From Corythucha ciliata (Eukaryota > Arthropoda > Insecta > Hemiptera > Tingidae), in NCBI GenBank assembly GCA_038030265.1, contig CM075938.1:44447189-44511188 (forward strand): a stretch of 64,000 nucleotides of DNA, given 5' to 3'. Made by a program: the position numbers and the translations under genes. The stretch's first letter is position 1. Each line of letters starts with the position of its first letter. The notes under the pieces are model-generated. The model did no database searches. It saw nothing but the letters and a program-made list of their open reading frames with translations, and was not told the origin of the DNA. Positions 1-11,283 of the stretch are shown piece after piece.

Positions 1-610
1 GTCCAACGTTTAGAAATGCAGTTGACGTGAATGTGATTTCTGAAGTAGTTTTTGGCGCTGAATGGAATGCATGGTGATTCGTTTCTCTGCGATCAAAATT
101 CTCTGAGTTACTAAAGAAAATACCTGAAAAACGAGTTTTTCCCGATACTTTGATGTCCTATGAAAATGTGTATCAAGATTTTGGGCAGGACAAACCATGT
201 TCTCTGATCTTACGTAGGTTTTTGTGCTGAATCGAATGAGCGTTTTCAGGGATCGCTGGGGTCAATACTTTCTGAGATACGCCCTCAAATGTAAGAACAA
301 ATCCTTAAATAATAAAAATACTGGAGATGTTTGTCCGTAACTCAAAAAGTATTGTTACTACCGATCCCAAATATAGCTCATTCAATTCAGAACAAAAAAC
401 TGCGTACGATGAGAGAAAATGGTCAGTCCTGCGTAAATCACGATACAAATGTTTTAGGGCACATTCAAGTGTAGGAAAAATCGTGTTTTTTTGGGTATTT
501 TTGTTCATAAGTCAAATAATATTGATCTCAGAGAATCGAGCTTCCGTGCAAATGATTCAGCACCAAAAACAACTTCAGAAAAGACATATGAAACGACTTC
601 ATCACTAAAT
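1..610. repeat. Large imperfect inverted repeat (family also at 10.9 kb)
   Basis: Bases ~30-300 and ~330-600 are the same sequence in opposite orientation, about 270 bp per arm with a ~30-bp AT-rich centre. Shared words include TTTTTGTGCTGAATyGAATG and GAAAATGTGTATCA. A third copy, in the orientation of the left arm, lies at ~10,930-11,175. The window edge may cut the left arm. Short open frames in each arm run antisense to one another and are not convincing genes. The family could be a satellite or the ends of a DNA transposon; I do not recognise it. Confidence 0.75.
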
Positions 611-925
611 TAAGGCGTGGGGATTTTAATAAACTAATCAAGCCAAAAACAACGTTTTTTCGTACAAATTATGCCGTAACTCGCTGATATAAAGAACCCC
701 GTATCGCTGCGGACTCTTCGAATCCTCAAAGTATACATCAAAAGGAATTTTTTAAGCCACATTAGTAATTGGGCCGAATTTTGCCGCTATTCTGTCTTTA
801 ACAAGTTGGAGTGGTAATCCAACGGGGCTTAAAGTCCAACTACAATCAGGTGTCGTGGGCGAGGGCGAAAGTATACTCTTTACTTATTTAAACCGTGAGA
901 TATCATTTTTTGTTCAAATAATCCA

Positions 926-1011
926 GCCCGTAGTAGGAATCGAACCCACGCAGCAGACGATAACTGGACATGAGAGTCGACGCCCTAACGACCTCGGCCA
1001 CTCTGCTGGGC
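926..1011 (-). pseudogene. tRNA-like pseudogene, long-variable-arm (Ser/Leu) type
   Basis: Read on the minus strand, this 86-nt segment has a perfect B box (GGTTCGATTCC, plus-strand 936-946) and an A-box-like TGGCCGAGGTCG (989-1000). The T stem is GTGGG/CCTAC and the outer acceptor pairs are GCCC/GGGC. The length suits a tRNA with a long variable arm. The inner acceptor pairs and the anticodon stem do not pair, so I cannot assign an anticodon and doubt it is functional. It could instead be the head of a decayed SINE. Confidence 0.5.
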
Positions 1012-1085
1012 TATTCTGGTTTTATTTCCTGTATATGTATGTGCTGCTTTTGTGCAGGCCCACGGCTAGAATTGAGAAAAAGTGA

Positions 1086-1870
1086 TAATTCGGGGCTACA
1101 CAAATAACAGTAAAAGCAGTTATTTGGGAATATAGAGCTGAGAAAAACGCTCCTTCGCGACTCAAATTGAGAAAGCACACATTCGCGGATAAAGGTAAGA
1201 AAAAGCGCTAACTCGAGGCTAAAAGTGAAAAAAATAGCAAATTCGCAGCTGAAAATTGAGATAAAGCGCGTAGTTCGCAGTTTCTGTAGGCGCAATTCGC
1301 CGGTTAAAATCAAGAAGTAAAAGCGCTAATTCATATCTGAAATAGAAAAAATCCTAATTCGCGGCTAAAATGGAAAAAAGGAAAAACTTATATTCGCGGC
1401 AGAAGTGGAATAAAAGCTCTAATTCGCGGATAAAACATGGCAGTCACGTTGATAAAATGCGCTAATTTGCGGCTAAAACTGAGAAAAAGCGTTAACTTTC
1501 TGCTAACATCAAGAACAAGGACAAATTCTAGGTTTCTGGAGGAAAATTGAGCTAAAATCAAGAGGAAGCGCTTATTCAATGGCTGAAAGTGAAATACTCC
1601 TCTAATTCGCGGATATTTGAGAAAAACGTGATTTCGCGGCTAAAACGTTGGAAAAACTCAATGTGAGAATAAAACTTGAGATAAAGGCGCTAATTCCTGG
1701 CTAAAATTGTAACAAAGTGCTGTAATTCCCGGCTCAAATTAACAAAACGCCAATTCGCGGATTCTGGAGTCTGGAGGCGACTTTGGCCAAAATTGATGAA
1801 AATATGTATTTCACGAATGAAATTGAGAAAAATCGCTTTATTCGAGGTTAAAATTTGTGAAAGCGTAAGC
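1086..1870 (+). repeat. F1 minisatellite array, ~28-bp unit
   Basis: A run of degenerate tandem units has the core AATTCGCGGCTAAAATTGAG followed by a short A-run. Units vary at many positions, so spacing is irregular (about 25-30 bp). Longer variant units interrupt the array near 1,280 and 1,755-1,790, where CTGGAGGCGAC is inserted between the CGCGG and AAAATTGAG parts. No coding capacity is evident; the short antisense frames here follow the repeat. Confidence 0.85.
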
Positions 1871-3465
1871 ACGGGCGCGGCGTGAACAAAAGTTCCAGTA
1901 TATTTAGAGGGCGAGGGAAATTCAATCCGTACGTAAAATTTCACTGGTTTGAAATAGCTAAAATGTTCCAATTTTGTTTTGGATATCTCAGTTGCACAAT
2001 AAAAAGAAGTCGCGCGTACCAAAGGTGAGAACGCACAATGAACAGCTTTCCAACATTTTCCTACGTTTCCGAGTAAAAATGCAAAGGGGATCTTGACTTT
2101 CGTTGGTTTTTTCTTCAATCTTTGATAAAACTCGACCTGCAAAACTCAAATAGTGTTTGCCATTTGCATTCATGTTCTGCTACGGGGTTATTCATTTCCA
2201 GATTACAGCCGTCTTCACCAATAACATATTTAATTCATAGAGGACTTGTGGAAATGAACTGCCAACATGCATTTCGTGCTTGTGAGAAACGCTAAAAGAT
2301 TCACAATTATTAACACCTCACTTCCTCGTCTCATTAAGTAAACTAATATGTACATATTTTTCTCGGGCGCGAATTTGACATTCTCCAATTCTTCCACTGA
2401 CGCTCGGAGGGGGGTTTCCAGGTTCCAGGTACATGCTGGGATTTTTTATTAAATTTTGACGGTTTGTTTATGATTAGACTGCCGAAGTAGTAGTAGTAAC
2501 TTCGAGAGTAATAAAAGCTGTTACGACAATGAATTATCTTTTTCTGGTTAGCCGGGTGAATTTTTTGGGCGTCAGCAAAATCAGGATCTCCCCTCGTTTT
2601 TCATAATTCTGCAGGTGCAGACATCACTCAGCACACTTCAACTATGGGTTGCGATTGGGAATTGGGATGTGCGGTTTGTGTGCAGCGGGTATGAAATATA
2701 CAGCGGTGGGGCTTCTTGATGGCTCAGCTTTAAAAAGGGAGCTTGACGGCAAAAAGAGAACATCAAAAGAGCCGAAGCTTCCATTGGAAGGAGGTAGGAG
2801 TAGCTCCTTCAGTTGGGTGTTTTAGTCGTTCTATTCCCCACCTCCCGTCCGGCCATGCATTTAGTTTTGTCCTGTTTCTTTTCGCTCACTACTACTGGAA
2901 GAGGAAGACGAATAAACATCTTGACTGCGGACGCGTGCTCAACAAGTGATCGTACAACAATATTTTGAAATCACAAGAGCTTTGGTAGATTTCCCCGTGT
3001 AGTTTAAATCAGATTGAATAATAATTTCATGAAATGCTTACTTCAAGGTGACGTCGAGTTCTCGTTGGAAACGCCTATTCTGGATTAATCTGTCGTCAAG
3101 AAAGAAGCCGGCAATTATTTTTCGATCATGCCTCTTGTAGGGCTGTTCCACTCTCTCCTCCAAGAGTACGTATATTGTGTTTCTTACGTGTTGCGCTAAT
3201 GAAATTTGTGCTGTTTGGCTGTTTCGTCAATGATTAACCCACAAAATTCTCTTTTTTCCGTTTCAGGTTTTTATCCTCTGAGAAAACGAGAGCTGAGACG
3301 ACTATTTTCAACGAACGGTAAGTTTTTGTTTCATGTTATTCATTGGTGCGTACATTTTGTCGCGGCCCTCTGCCGCGAGGCAGGAGGAGGCGTAAATCAC
3401 ATGGATAGGAGCTATAGGTGGGAGGAACTAGAAAAAAAAAAAAAAGTAAATAAATAAATAAAATC
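1871..3465. other. No recognised feature; AT-rich spacer
   Basis: I see no gene, tRNA or clear transposon in this 1.6-kb stretch. It ends in an A-rich run with TAAA repeats (about 3,428-3,465), which could be the tail of an unrecognised retroelement. Confidence 0.5.
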
Positions 3466-3672
3466 GTATTTGGTACCATTGTACCGAATTCAAGGCAAAT
3501 AAGGTCTCCCTTTGTAATCCCAGATTAATCACAGGTAAATATTTCCGGAACGGATTCTCGTATCAGTATTTATAGCCTTCGATTGCCGTTTCAATTTTTC
3601 GGAAAAGTCTGAAATAGAGTGGGTAATCACAGATAGGGATGGAGTAGGAAAAAAAAAGGTGAGATTTCAAAG

Positions 3673-3770
3673 CAGGGCCGTTTTTATTAGGGGTAGGCGA
3701 CCGCCTAGGGGCCCCGTCCCCGTCACACTGTGTGATGGGGGGCACCGGGGCACCCCGGCTTAAATTAAAA
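3673..3770 (+). mobile_element. hAT-like terminus remnant
   Basis: Starts with CAGGGCCGTTTTTATTAGGG and continues into GC-rich sequence with gggggg and cccc runs. CAG-initial termini followed by G-rich sequence are common for hAT elements. No matching right end was found, so this is probably a fragment. Confidence 0.4.
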
Positions 3771-3845
3771 TCATCCCGTCTATCCCCCCCTACTGGCTGG
3801 ACGCGAAATCACCAATCACCCCCTTATGAGCAGTAATCCCCCCTG

Positions 3846-5272
3846 CAAGCGCGGATCTAGAGGGGGGTCATTACTCCCCCCCAATCATTAGAATATGAAT
3901 ATTCTTATGAAAAATATGAGTAACATTAATGAATATTCTCGATATTAAATAGTTTTATAATAATCCTGTAATAAATACATAAAAGTGCCTACGTAGATGT
4001 TTTCGAATACCTTTTAGCTTTAAGGCTTGTCTGATCGACCCCCCCCCCCCCTAAAAACCCGACAAAAAAAATAAATAGAAATAATTTTTATGACCTCTTT
4101 CAAATTGATGGTCATGATTGAACTAACTTTCTGTACCGGCATCTAAACCTCTTGGGGAGATAAGTGGCACATATTTCAAGATTTTCTGTAATTTAAAACC
4201 TTCAATGACCACCCTCCCCCCAACACCCTTTGACTTTTTCAGAAGATTGAAATGATGTTAGAACGCAATAAATTAGGACGATTAAAGGTTTGAACATGTT
4301 TGGAGAAAAGTTCCCATATGGGACCAGCCAATACAATTCAAGATATTACATTTTATTGGATGGTCCCATGTCAACTCTGCTCCGAACATGTCCCAAACAC
4401 CTTGCTGAAAGGCCTATTGCAACACCGCCCCCCACAATCTGGTAATACTAGGATAAACGAGTGAAAGGGTACCCCGCATTAAGAGGGGTCAAAAGTCCCT
4501 TAACCGGGATTTTTTCGGAAGCAGGCGGTAATCATTTGGGACCAAAAAAGAAAATTTTTACCGAAGCAAATATCTCGATCTCTTTTCACCAGATTAAAAT
4601 GACCATCATACGAAAAAATTCTAGTTTTTATACGTTTCCAAAATAAAATATTAGACGACGGGTAAAAGAAGATCATGGACATGGAATAGCAGCGTATATG
4701 TATGCGTATATGATGTATTTTTTGACAATGACGCACCAAAGATAAAATTCTGAAAAATTCATGAAAGTAGACTGCTATAAGGTACATCTAAGATAAAAAT
4801 ATCCAGGCTGCATGTTTTTTTAAATTCCTAAAATCGGCGGAAAACGGGCATTTTAGGCCTTTTTGAGCGATTTTCGATGAATGAACACCCTTTTAAATGA
4901 CCCCAAAATTATTTTTTTTGGTCCACTATTAGTATTGAAGCTGAATTTGGGAGTGGGAACGAGATTCGTGCGAATCTGTTTTCAGGAAAAATAAATAGTA
5001 AATAATGGCCAAAAAACGACGTTTTTGACGGTAATTCGGTAAGAAAACCCATTTTGGACAAACGCGCTTCGGTAAAAATTTTCTTTTTTGGTCCCAAATG
5101 ATCACCGCCTGCTTCCGAAAAAATCCCGGTTAAGGGACTTTTGACCCCCCTTAATGCGGGGTACCCTTTGACGATGTTTCAAATTTCATGCACTATTATC
5201 ACCCCCCACCCCCATTGCCGTCAAATTTTTCGAGTGCCCCCCCCCCCCAATTCCAGTCTAGATTCGCCTTTG
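3846..5272. mobile_element. Non-autonomous hAT-like element with nested insertion
   Basis: The left end CAAGCGCGGATCTAGAGGGG is inverted at the right end (reverse complement CAAAGGCGAATCTAGACTGG). The flanking 8-mers are ccccccTG and ccccccTC, a 7/8 target duplication as expected for hAT. Sequence on either side (to ~3,842 and from ~5,277) is contiguous in a second genomic copy at ~23,850-23,925, which serves as the empty site. The element carries no transposase frame. A separate long-TIR element occupies 4,464-5,169. Confidence 0.7.
4464..5169. mobile_element. 706-bp element with ~103-bp terminal inverted repeats
   Basis: Bases 4,464-4,566 are nearly identical to the reverse complement of 5,067-5,169, starting AAAGGGTACCCCGCATTAAG and ending near TTTTTACCGAAGC; I see only about two mismatches. 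It contains no transposase and is therefore non-autonomous. The short frames ending in ...GPKKKIFTEA at each end are the same TIR translated twice. No clean target duplication was found. The superfamily is unknown; long TIRs occur in MULE- and Tc1/mariner-like MITEs. Confidence 0.8.
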
Positions 5273-5863
5273 CCCCCCTCTCATGTATTAAAGGCCTTAA
5301 AGATGGAAAATTACAGTGAAAAATAACGTTAATGAATAGTAGGTACTTTCATTCTATTTTTTTGCTTCAGTGCCTAATTTTGACAAATTAGATGAAATCT
5401 ACACCATATACCGTTTTCCACACCTTATTCGCAGATTAGCGGTTTTTCTCAATTTAAAACTGTGAATTAGCACTTTTTCTTTTCTTAATTTGAGCCGTAG
5501 CGAAATATCGAATTAGTGTTTTCTTTATTTTAGCTGCGAATTAGTGTTTTTTATTTATTTATTTATTTATTTTTTCACTCTTAGTCACGAAGTAGATTTT
5601 TCCATTATTTTAGCCTTAAAGTTGCATTCACCAGAAGACCGCGAATTGGAATTCTCTCAATTTTAACCGCTAATTAGCACTTTTTTTCTTCATTATGACC
5701 ACAATTTTAGCCGCAAATTAGCGTTTTCATTTCAAACGCTCATAGTCATGAATTAGCGTTTTTCTCAATTTTAGCCACGAAATGCGATTTTTCTCAAAAT
5801 CGCGAATGTGCGATGTTTCTTGTTTTTTCCACTCTTGGCCATTAGTTAGCACCTTCTCTCAAT
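5273..5863 (-). repeat. Duplicated block with F1 array, minus orientation
   Basis: From CTCTCATGTATTAAAG onward this matches ~23,910-24,568, first through a ~120-bp non-repeat lead and then through F1 units in reverse orientation (for example CTCAATTTTAGCCGCGAATT). A variant unit with GTTGCATTCACCAGAAG lies at ~5,624. The match is cut at 5,863 by the next insertion. Confidence 0.8.
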
Positions 5864-8048
5864 TAGTGATGCACGAGACTGAGACGAGACTTGAGTGGTC
5901 TCGGTCTCGCTCATGAGGGGTTGGTCTCGGTCTCGATCATGAAAAGTCGGTCTCGTCTCGGTCTCGAAAGTCTCGGTCTCGTCTCGAAAAGTTAAAGGCG
6001 CGAATTCAAAGTACGTGTGATATTAGTGACGAGTGATCCTATTCTCGCCTCAATGATTGCAGATGACGACGATAGATGAATTTATACTTTGCTTTCCTTC
6101 CTTGATGGCTCGTGGCACGAAGGGAAATAAGTGATACACTACTGATTAATGACCAAAGAGCTTTGTAATTGCCCCAAAATAGAATCGTGCCTTTAAAACA
6201 ATCTTCACACTGAGAACGTGAAAGGGGAACAGTTGGGAATTCAACGAGATCAACTCAGAATCTCGCACATGCCAACTCATTTAGTTCAAGCAAGTGACTT
6301 CCCTTCCCAGACACGACGAGGCAGAGGTGCACAATCCCCCCCTCATACATCAGACCCTCCTTCTCATGCTTCAACTGGCAATGTTAGTTAAAAAAAAAAA
6401 AATTGAAAGCGGTGTCGAGTTTGATGATAGCGGCCCAGGGAAGTTTCAAACGCAAAATTAGGGTGCTTTGCAGTTGAGCTTGTTCTAGTGGCTGCCCCAG
6501 CCTGGAAATTTTTGCTACTTAGTGCGCGGGCACCCATAGGTTGCATTGTATTTCACCGGCCCCCCGGGAGCCCTAACCCTTCTTTTTATTACGACACGTA
6601 GGCATGAAGGAGCTTTTAACGAACGAGGCACGATGTTTGTGACACGAGATGAAGTCGAGTGCCATCATCGGTAGAGTTTGTAGTGCGATTATACGCCTCA
6701 GAATCGTACGCTTTTTTTTTACCTTTTAGCCTTTTAAAGCCAATTAGGTTCATAATTATTTAATTTAACGGTTCCGTAAAGTCTCCCATTTGCCACACAA
6801 CTTCATTACAGAGAAATAAAAAAGAAGAAACAAAAGAAGAGCGTAAGATGAAAGCGGGCTTCCCTGCCTCAATTCTTCTAGCAACTCACCAACATAATCA
6901 AATGACTTTGACCTTTTTGGGATATAATTTTTACGGTTCCACTCACTTCACCCATCATTCATCGTGCTTAAAGACCTACTTTACACACGCCGTGCGGTAA
7001 AGAGTGAACTGCTTAAACGCCTAGGCAAGAAAGCGATTTTTTGGAGGCCGAAAGAAAAAATTGGATTTCTCGAGACCCCAAAATCACTTTTTTGACGCGG
7101 TGTGTACAGTATTTTTTTATTAAAACATGGGCTGATTTTTTGGGCCACAGCGATAAAGTGAGTGTTTTATCCCCTTGGCTCTAAAATAACCAGCTGTTTT
7201 TTAAAAAAATAGTATCTTAAATTATAACGAGACACGTAAGTGCCATTTTACTTGCGAGTACTTTGTTTGGCTGGCTAGGCAAAGCCGAGTCGGCTAAATG
7301 AGTACGAGCAAGTGAATTGAGTTATGCACGATATTTTTCGCGAGACTAGTGAAACAACAGTATATTTCACTACAAGTGAGGGAAGTTGAGTTTTACCTGA
7401 GAGTTGTGTTTGGCTCACGATGCGGGCCGAGTGAGCTAAAAACAACGAGCAGAGTGAAAGCTTCTTCCTCACGAGTTGTGGATATTATTTTTCGCACGAC
7501 CAACAGGTTTAATTGTCTTTCCTGCAAGTTTCGGAGGCAAGGGTACGCTTATTGAATACAGACGTTTTTTTCACTTTCCTTCACTAGTGAGTGAAAACCT
7601 TCTTGTTTCGTTCGTTTGCGAGGGAAAATGTGAAATTATTGGCATTCTGCCTTACTTTCCTTCACTTGTGAGTGAAAAAAAAATACTTTTTTCATCTAGC
7701 TCATCTTTTCAAGTAAAAATCAACTTCCCTGTTGAAGTACCTGGCGAAGGGGAAGTTTCACTTCCCTCCCTGATCGTGCGAAAACCATCATGTATTAGGC
7801 AAAGAAGAAGAAATGTGCGTGTTTCCAACGATAATGTTACAAAAAGTAAATTTTTTCCCTCTATTTTATGTCATTTTGTGCATTGGGGGGGGGGGGATGT
7901 CCACCCCTTGGATCCACCACAGCCCGGAGGCCCATAACACAACAGCCGTCTCGGCATGAAACAAGGTCATTTCATTGTTAAAATGTTCTGTATTCATAAA
8001 TGAGCCATCATTTTTTTTTCTCATTCTTTTAATTCCGAGACCGAGACC
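5864..8048. mobile_element. ~2.2-kb insertion with hAT-like left end and GTCTCG repeats
   Basis: The block before 5,864 and the block from 8,049 are nearly adjacent in the copy at 24.57-24.60 kb, so this segment is an insertion. Its left end TAGTGATGCACGAGACTGAG resembles hAT termini that start TAGTGATGCAC. It runs into repeated GTCTCG words (5,880-5,995). The right edge shows CCGAGACCGAGACC, the inverted form of the GTCTCG words, but lacks the expected TGCATCACTA end. About 28 bp of host sequence are missing compared with the other copy. Inside are G- and C-runs and a region (7,210-7,760) with repeated CACTAGTGAGTGAAAA-like palindromes. No transposase was recognised. Confidence 0.6.
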
Positions 8049-8820
8049 AGTCGCGATTGGCGTTTACTCAATTTTAGTCGCGAATTAGCGTTCTTCTCAA
8101 TTTTGGACACGAATCGACCCTTTTTATGAATTTTATTCGCGAATTAGCGCTTCTCTAAATTTTAACAGTGAATTAGCGCTTTTTCTACATTTTACTCACG
8201 AATTTTAGCACTGTTCCTCAATGTCATCCGCAAATTATAGTGATTTTTCTACATTTTTAACCGCGAATCATCCTTTTGTCTCAATTTGCGCCGTAAATTA
8301 GGGTTTTCTTTTTCTCATTTTAGTCTGTAATTAGCGATTCTTCCCAATTTCAGCCGTGAATTAGTGTCTTCCCAAATTATGTTCCACGAAATCAGCTCTT
8401 TTTACAAATGTTTGCTATGAAGTGAGAGTGCTATCGCGGAGTGTAGAGCCATTTTATAGCTAAAATGAAATAAAACGCCATAATGTGCTGTTCTTGAACC
8501 AAGTCCGTGTCTAGAATTGAGTTAAATCGCTAATTTCCAAATATACGTGAGAAAACGCAATAATTAGCGCTAAAAAAATTGATAAACAAGCGATTGATCA
8601 TGTCTAAAATTGAGAAATTTTAGCCGCTAATTACAGCTTTTACTCAATTTTAGCCCCGAATTGATGGATTTTCATAAAATCCGCGAAGCTGCTGGTTCAA
8701 GAACAGAACATTATGGCGTTTTATTCAAAAATTTAGCTATATTCACGGAGGTGGTAACCACGCGAAATTAATGGTTCCTAAAAGACCCAGATTCGCGAAA
8801 TTTGGGGCTAGAAATAGCTA
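8049..8820 (-). repeat. F1 array with embedded inverted repeat
   Basis: This continues the duplicated block (partner ~24,597-25,310). It is mostly F1 in minus orientation to ~8,430. Then comes an inverted repeat with arms at ~8,445-8,505 and ~8,680-8,750, sharing AAAACGCCATAATG and TGTTCTTGAACCA, separated by ~170 bp of F1 units. The same inverted repeat occurs at ~25,000-25,310, so it moved with the duplication. Confidence 0.8.
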
Positions 8821-9200
8821 ACCCTAAAACCTCAATTTAGTGGCAATGTTTTTGTCACTTCCCCCTTCCAACTGTAATTTTGCAGTAAATTTCTTCAGTA
8901 ACTTACAATTTCGAGGCTGTTTCCGAACTCCGAACTCGCAATTTCGCTGCAGTTGAATTTCAAAACCGGAAGTTTGCGGCTATTGCTCCCGGGGAAAATG
9001 CAATTTCGCGTCTAATTATCCTCCGAAATATTAAATTTTGTGGCTTTTTAGAAATAAGCTTGAAACTCACAATTTCGCGGATGTTTATTCACCGAAACTT
9101 TCAATATCGTTGTCTACGAGTATGTAGCTCTATGAAACTTCAAATTTATTTTTTATTATCCATGTATCCCACGACGAAACTTGTAATTCATGGCTGCGTC
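8821..9200 (+). repeat. F5 minisatellite array
   Basis: Degenerate ~30-bp units with the form AAACTTGCAATTTCGCGG plus a short spacer containing GGCTGTT or GGATGTT. The family recurs at 49.4-50.0 kb and 58.7-59.4 kb. It ends at a C-run near 9,205. Confidence 0.7.
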
Positions 9201-10035
9201 TCACCCCCCCCCCCCAAGGCGTTGAGTGGTTTTGTCACGGGGAAGGAGCCTTCGAAAACGTCGCCTGATGCATCTACGTATCATTGATGTGGACGACGAC
9301 CGAACTGAATGAAATATATTGCCACCGCTTTGTTAGGGGCGGTAATATAAAGCTTTCCTCCTCGTTCAGGGTGGACAAATATACCTCCCCCAATTCCTAT
9401 TGCATACACTAATCAAGAACTATCGGACAGCATTTCCCTTTGACACTTTTGGACGCTCCCCCACTACCACGAGCAATGGAAATTGCTCACCCCCCCCCCC
9501 CCCACCACCGATGACGTTTTGAGCTTTCCAACCCTAGTGACATATGGACGCCGACCCCCCCCCCCCTGTGTAGACGCCACTTTCCCAAACTATCATTCAG
9601 GGGGTGAAGTACGAAGGGGTGTTATATGAAATAACACGGGTGGTTTCCACGTGATAACCATTTCAATGAGGAAGTTTCATGGGTCAGAAATTATTAATAA
9701 ATCTATTTTTAGGTTTTTTTACGCCAAAAATAGGGATCGGACACGGCAACATTGCCATAGAAAACCCGCCCCCACCGGTCTATCAAAGCATATGAGGCAT
9801 CCAAGAATCTACCAATCATGTTCGGGAAAACTTGGATGCCAAACAAAATGTGTCCGTCCCCCGTATCTAATTCACTGACCAAAGTTGTTACGAACTGACC
9901 AGCCTGTATCTCCCCTTATAATAGTCAAATTTGATTGTAATTCAGCACATGTGAAGTAATCACGTGGCAGCACCCAGCCAGGATCCGACCCTTGCAGTAA
10001 CTCGCGCGTCAGCGTCTTTTTTCTCCTAGTTGATA
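9201..10035. mobile_element. DNA-transposon remnants with C-runs
   Basis: Contains three runs of about ten or more C (9,205; 9,490; 9,555) and a segment at ~9,600-9,670 (GGGGTGTTATATGAAATAAC) that recurs as an inverted copy at ~19,009-19,076. Its start CAGGGGGTGAAGTACGA looks like a CAG-type transposon end. No complete element can be delimited and no gene is seen. Confidence 0.45.
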
Positions 10036-10268
10036 GTGTTGAATCGATACCAGAAAAGTATCGATGCTTTACTCATTTCAAGTATTGAATGGTAAGTATT
10101 GAATCGTAATTGGTATCAAAGGAAAGTATCGATACTCTCATATTACTTGTTTATGTTAACGTATATGAAGTATCGATATGTACTCAGTACCGGTACAGAA
10201 GTACCGATACCAAAAGTACTCGGTATTGATTAAAAAGTATCGATACTTTAGTAGTATCGATTCAACAC
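10036..10268. mobile_element. MITE built from AGTATCGATACT words
   Basis: The ends are inverted copies: GTGTTGAATCGATAC on the left and GTATCGATTCAACAC on the right. Internally the word AAGTATCGATACT and variants such as AGTACCGATACC recur several times. At 233 bp with no coding capacity it fits a MITE. The flanking 8-mers match weakly, so the superfamily is uncertain (hAT is possible). Confidence 0.65.
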
Positions 10269-10384
10269 GCTTGTAAGAAAACTCCCCCCCCCCCCAAATC
10301 ACTACTGCCTCTAATGATTTTTCGAGTCGTCAAACACTACTCCGTTATATGAAGACTCATTTCATTCAAAACTCACTGATTACT

Positions 10385-10565
10385 TAGGCTCGGTGCGCAC
10401 TATGAAGTGGGCAAAAAGTTCAGCTTTAATGATTATCAGCCAGTTTGAAGGGGCATATTTACGGTTAGCGATTGCAGCTGGTTTCGAAAAAAGACATTTT
10501 GAAGAAAGGCCGTGGGCAGCCGCCCCCCTTCTCCCCATGGCTACGCCCTTCAAGGGCCCCCCGTA
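10385..10565. mobile_element. Fragments of two transposon ends
   Basis: GGCTCGGTGCGCACTATGAA at ~10,388 resembles the terminus of the TTA-flanked MITE at 49,437 (AGCTCGGTGCACACGATGC). At ~10,535-10,560 CCATGGCTACGCCCTTCAAG with flanking C-runs resembles the GGGCGTAGCCATG ends of other DNA transposons. Neither has a partner end here. Confidence 0.35.
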
Positions 10566-10924
10566 ATGAGGAAGTAACATGAAAAATAAAAATCGCTGGA
10601 AACATTTTTTTTCGAAAGAAAATGACTAAATTTGACCAGGAATTGAATATTAGTGCGTAAATGATTGATTTCAATTTATAGCGAAATAATGGAACTTGCC
10701 AATTTTTTGTATTACCTTAAACGGGCGGTCTGTGACTCGTGACGTAGTTAAGGGGTTGTGACCCCTCCCAACCCTCCGCATCATGGATGTTATCATGTCT
10801 TGCCCCTTCTTGTCCATCCCATTCTCTTAAGCCCTATTGTTTGATTTGTGGGAAGCTATTGTGAAGGTCATGCGGATGCAGTTATTACGTCATTAGTCTA
10901 TCAAGCCTATTTCAAATGGGTCCC

Positions 10925-11175
10925 GCAACCGAATAGTTTCTGAATAAGATGTTTTTGGCGGTGAATCAAATGCACGGTAGCTCGGTTCTCTGAGATCAAT
11001 ATTATTTTAGTTATGAACGAAAATACCCAAAAAAACACGATTTTTTCTAGGTACGTACCTACTTGAAAAATGTGTATCATGATTTACGTAGTACTGACCA
11101 TTTTCTCTCATCGTACGCAGTTTTTTGTGCTGAATTGAATGAGCTGTAGTCGGGATCGCTAGTAACAATACCTTC
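10925..11175 (+). repeat. Third copy of the 0-0.6 kb repeat family
   Basis: Matches the left arm of the inverted repeat at 1-610 and the reverse complement of the right arm (TTTTTGTGCTGAATTGAATG, GAAAATGTGTATCA). It is a single copy here, so it is a dispersed repeat and not only a local palindrome. Confidence 0.7.
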
Positions 11176-11283
11176 TACGGTACGTCACTGGCTGCGGGGT
11201 GGTCGATTGTGTGGCCCACTGTCCACAACAAAATTCGTAAAGCCGCTGGAAATGGGCCGGCCATAAACGACGCCAGAGTATAA

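Noticed and set aside
926..1011. Functional tRNA gene
   Set aside because: Inner acceptor and anticodon stems do not pair, and no anticodon with a conserved U33 can be placed.
855..1085. Short protein frame containing VGIEPTQQTITGHESRRPN
   Set aside because: It is the antisense reading of the tRNA-like sequence at 926-1011.
7476..7937. 153-residue frame with repeated FPSLVSE
   Set aside because: Repeats follow the CACTAGTGAGTGAAAA palindromes within a transposon insertion; no domain was recognised.
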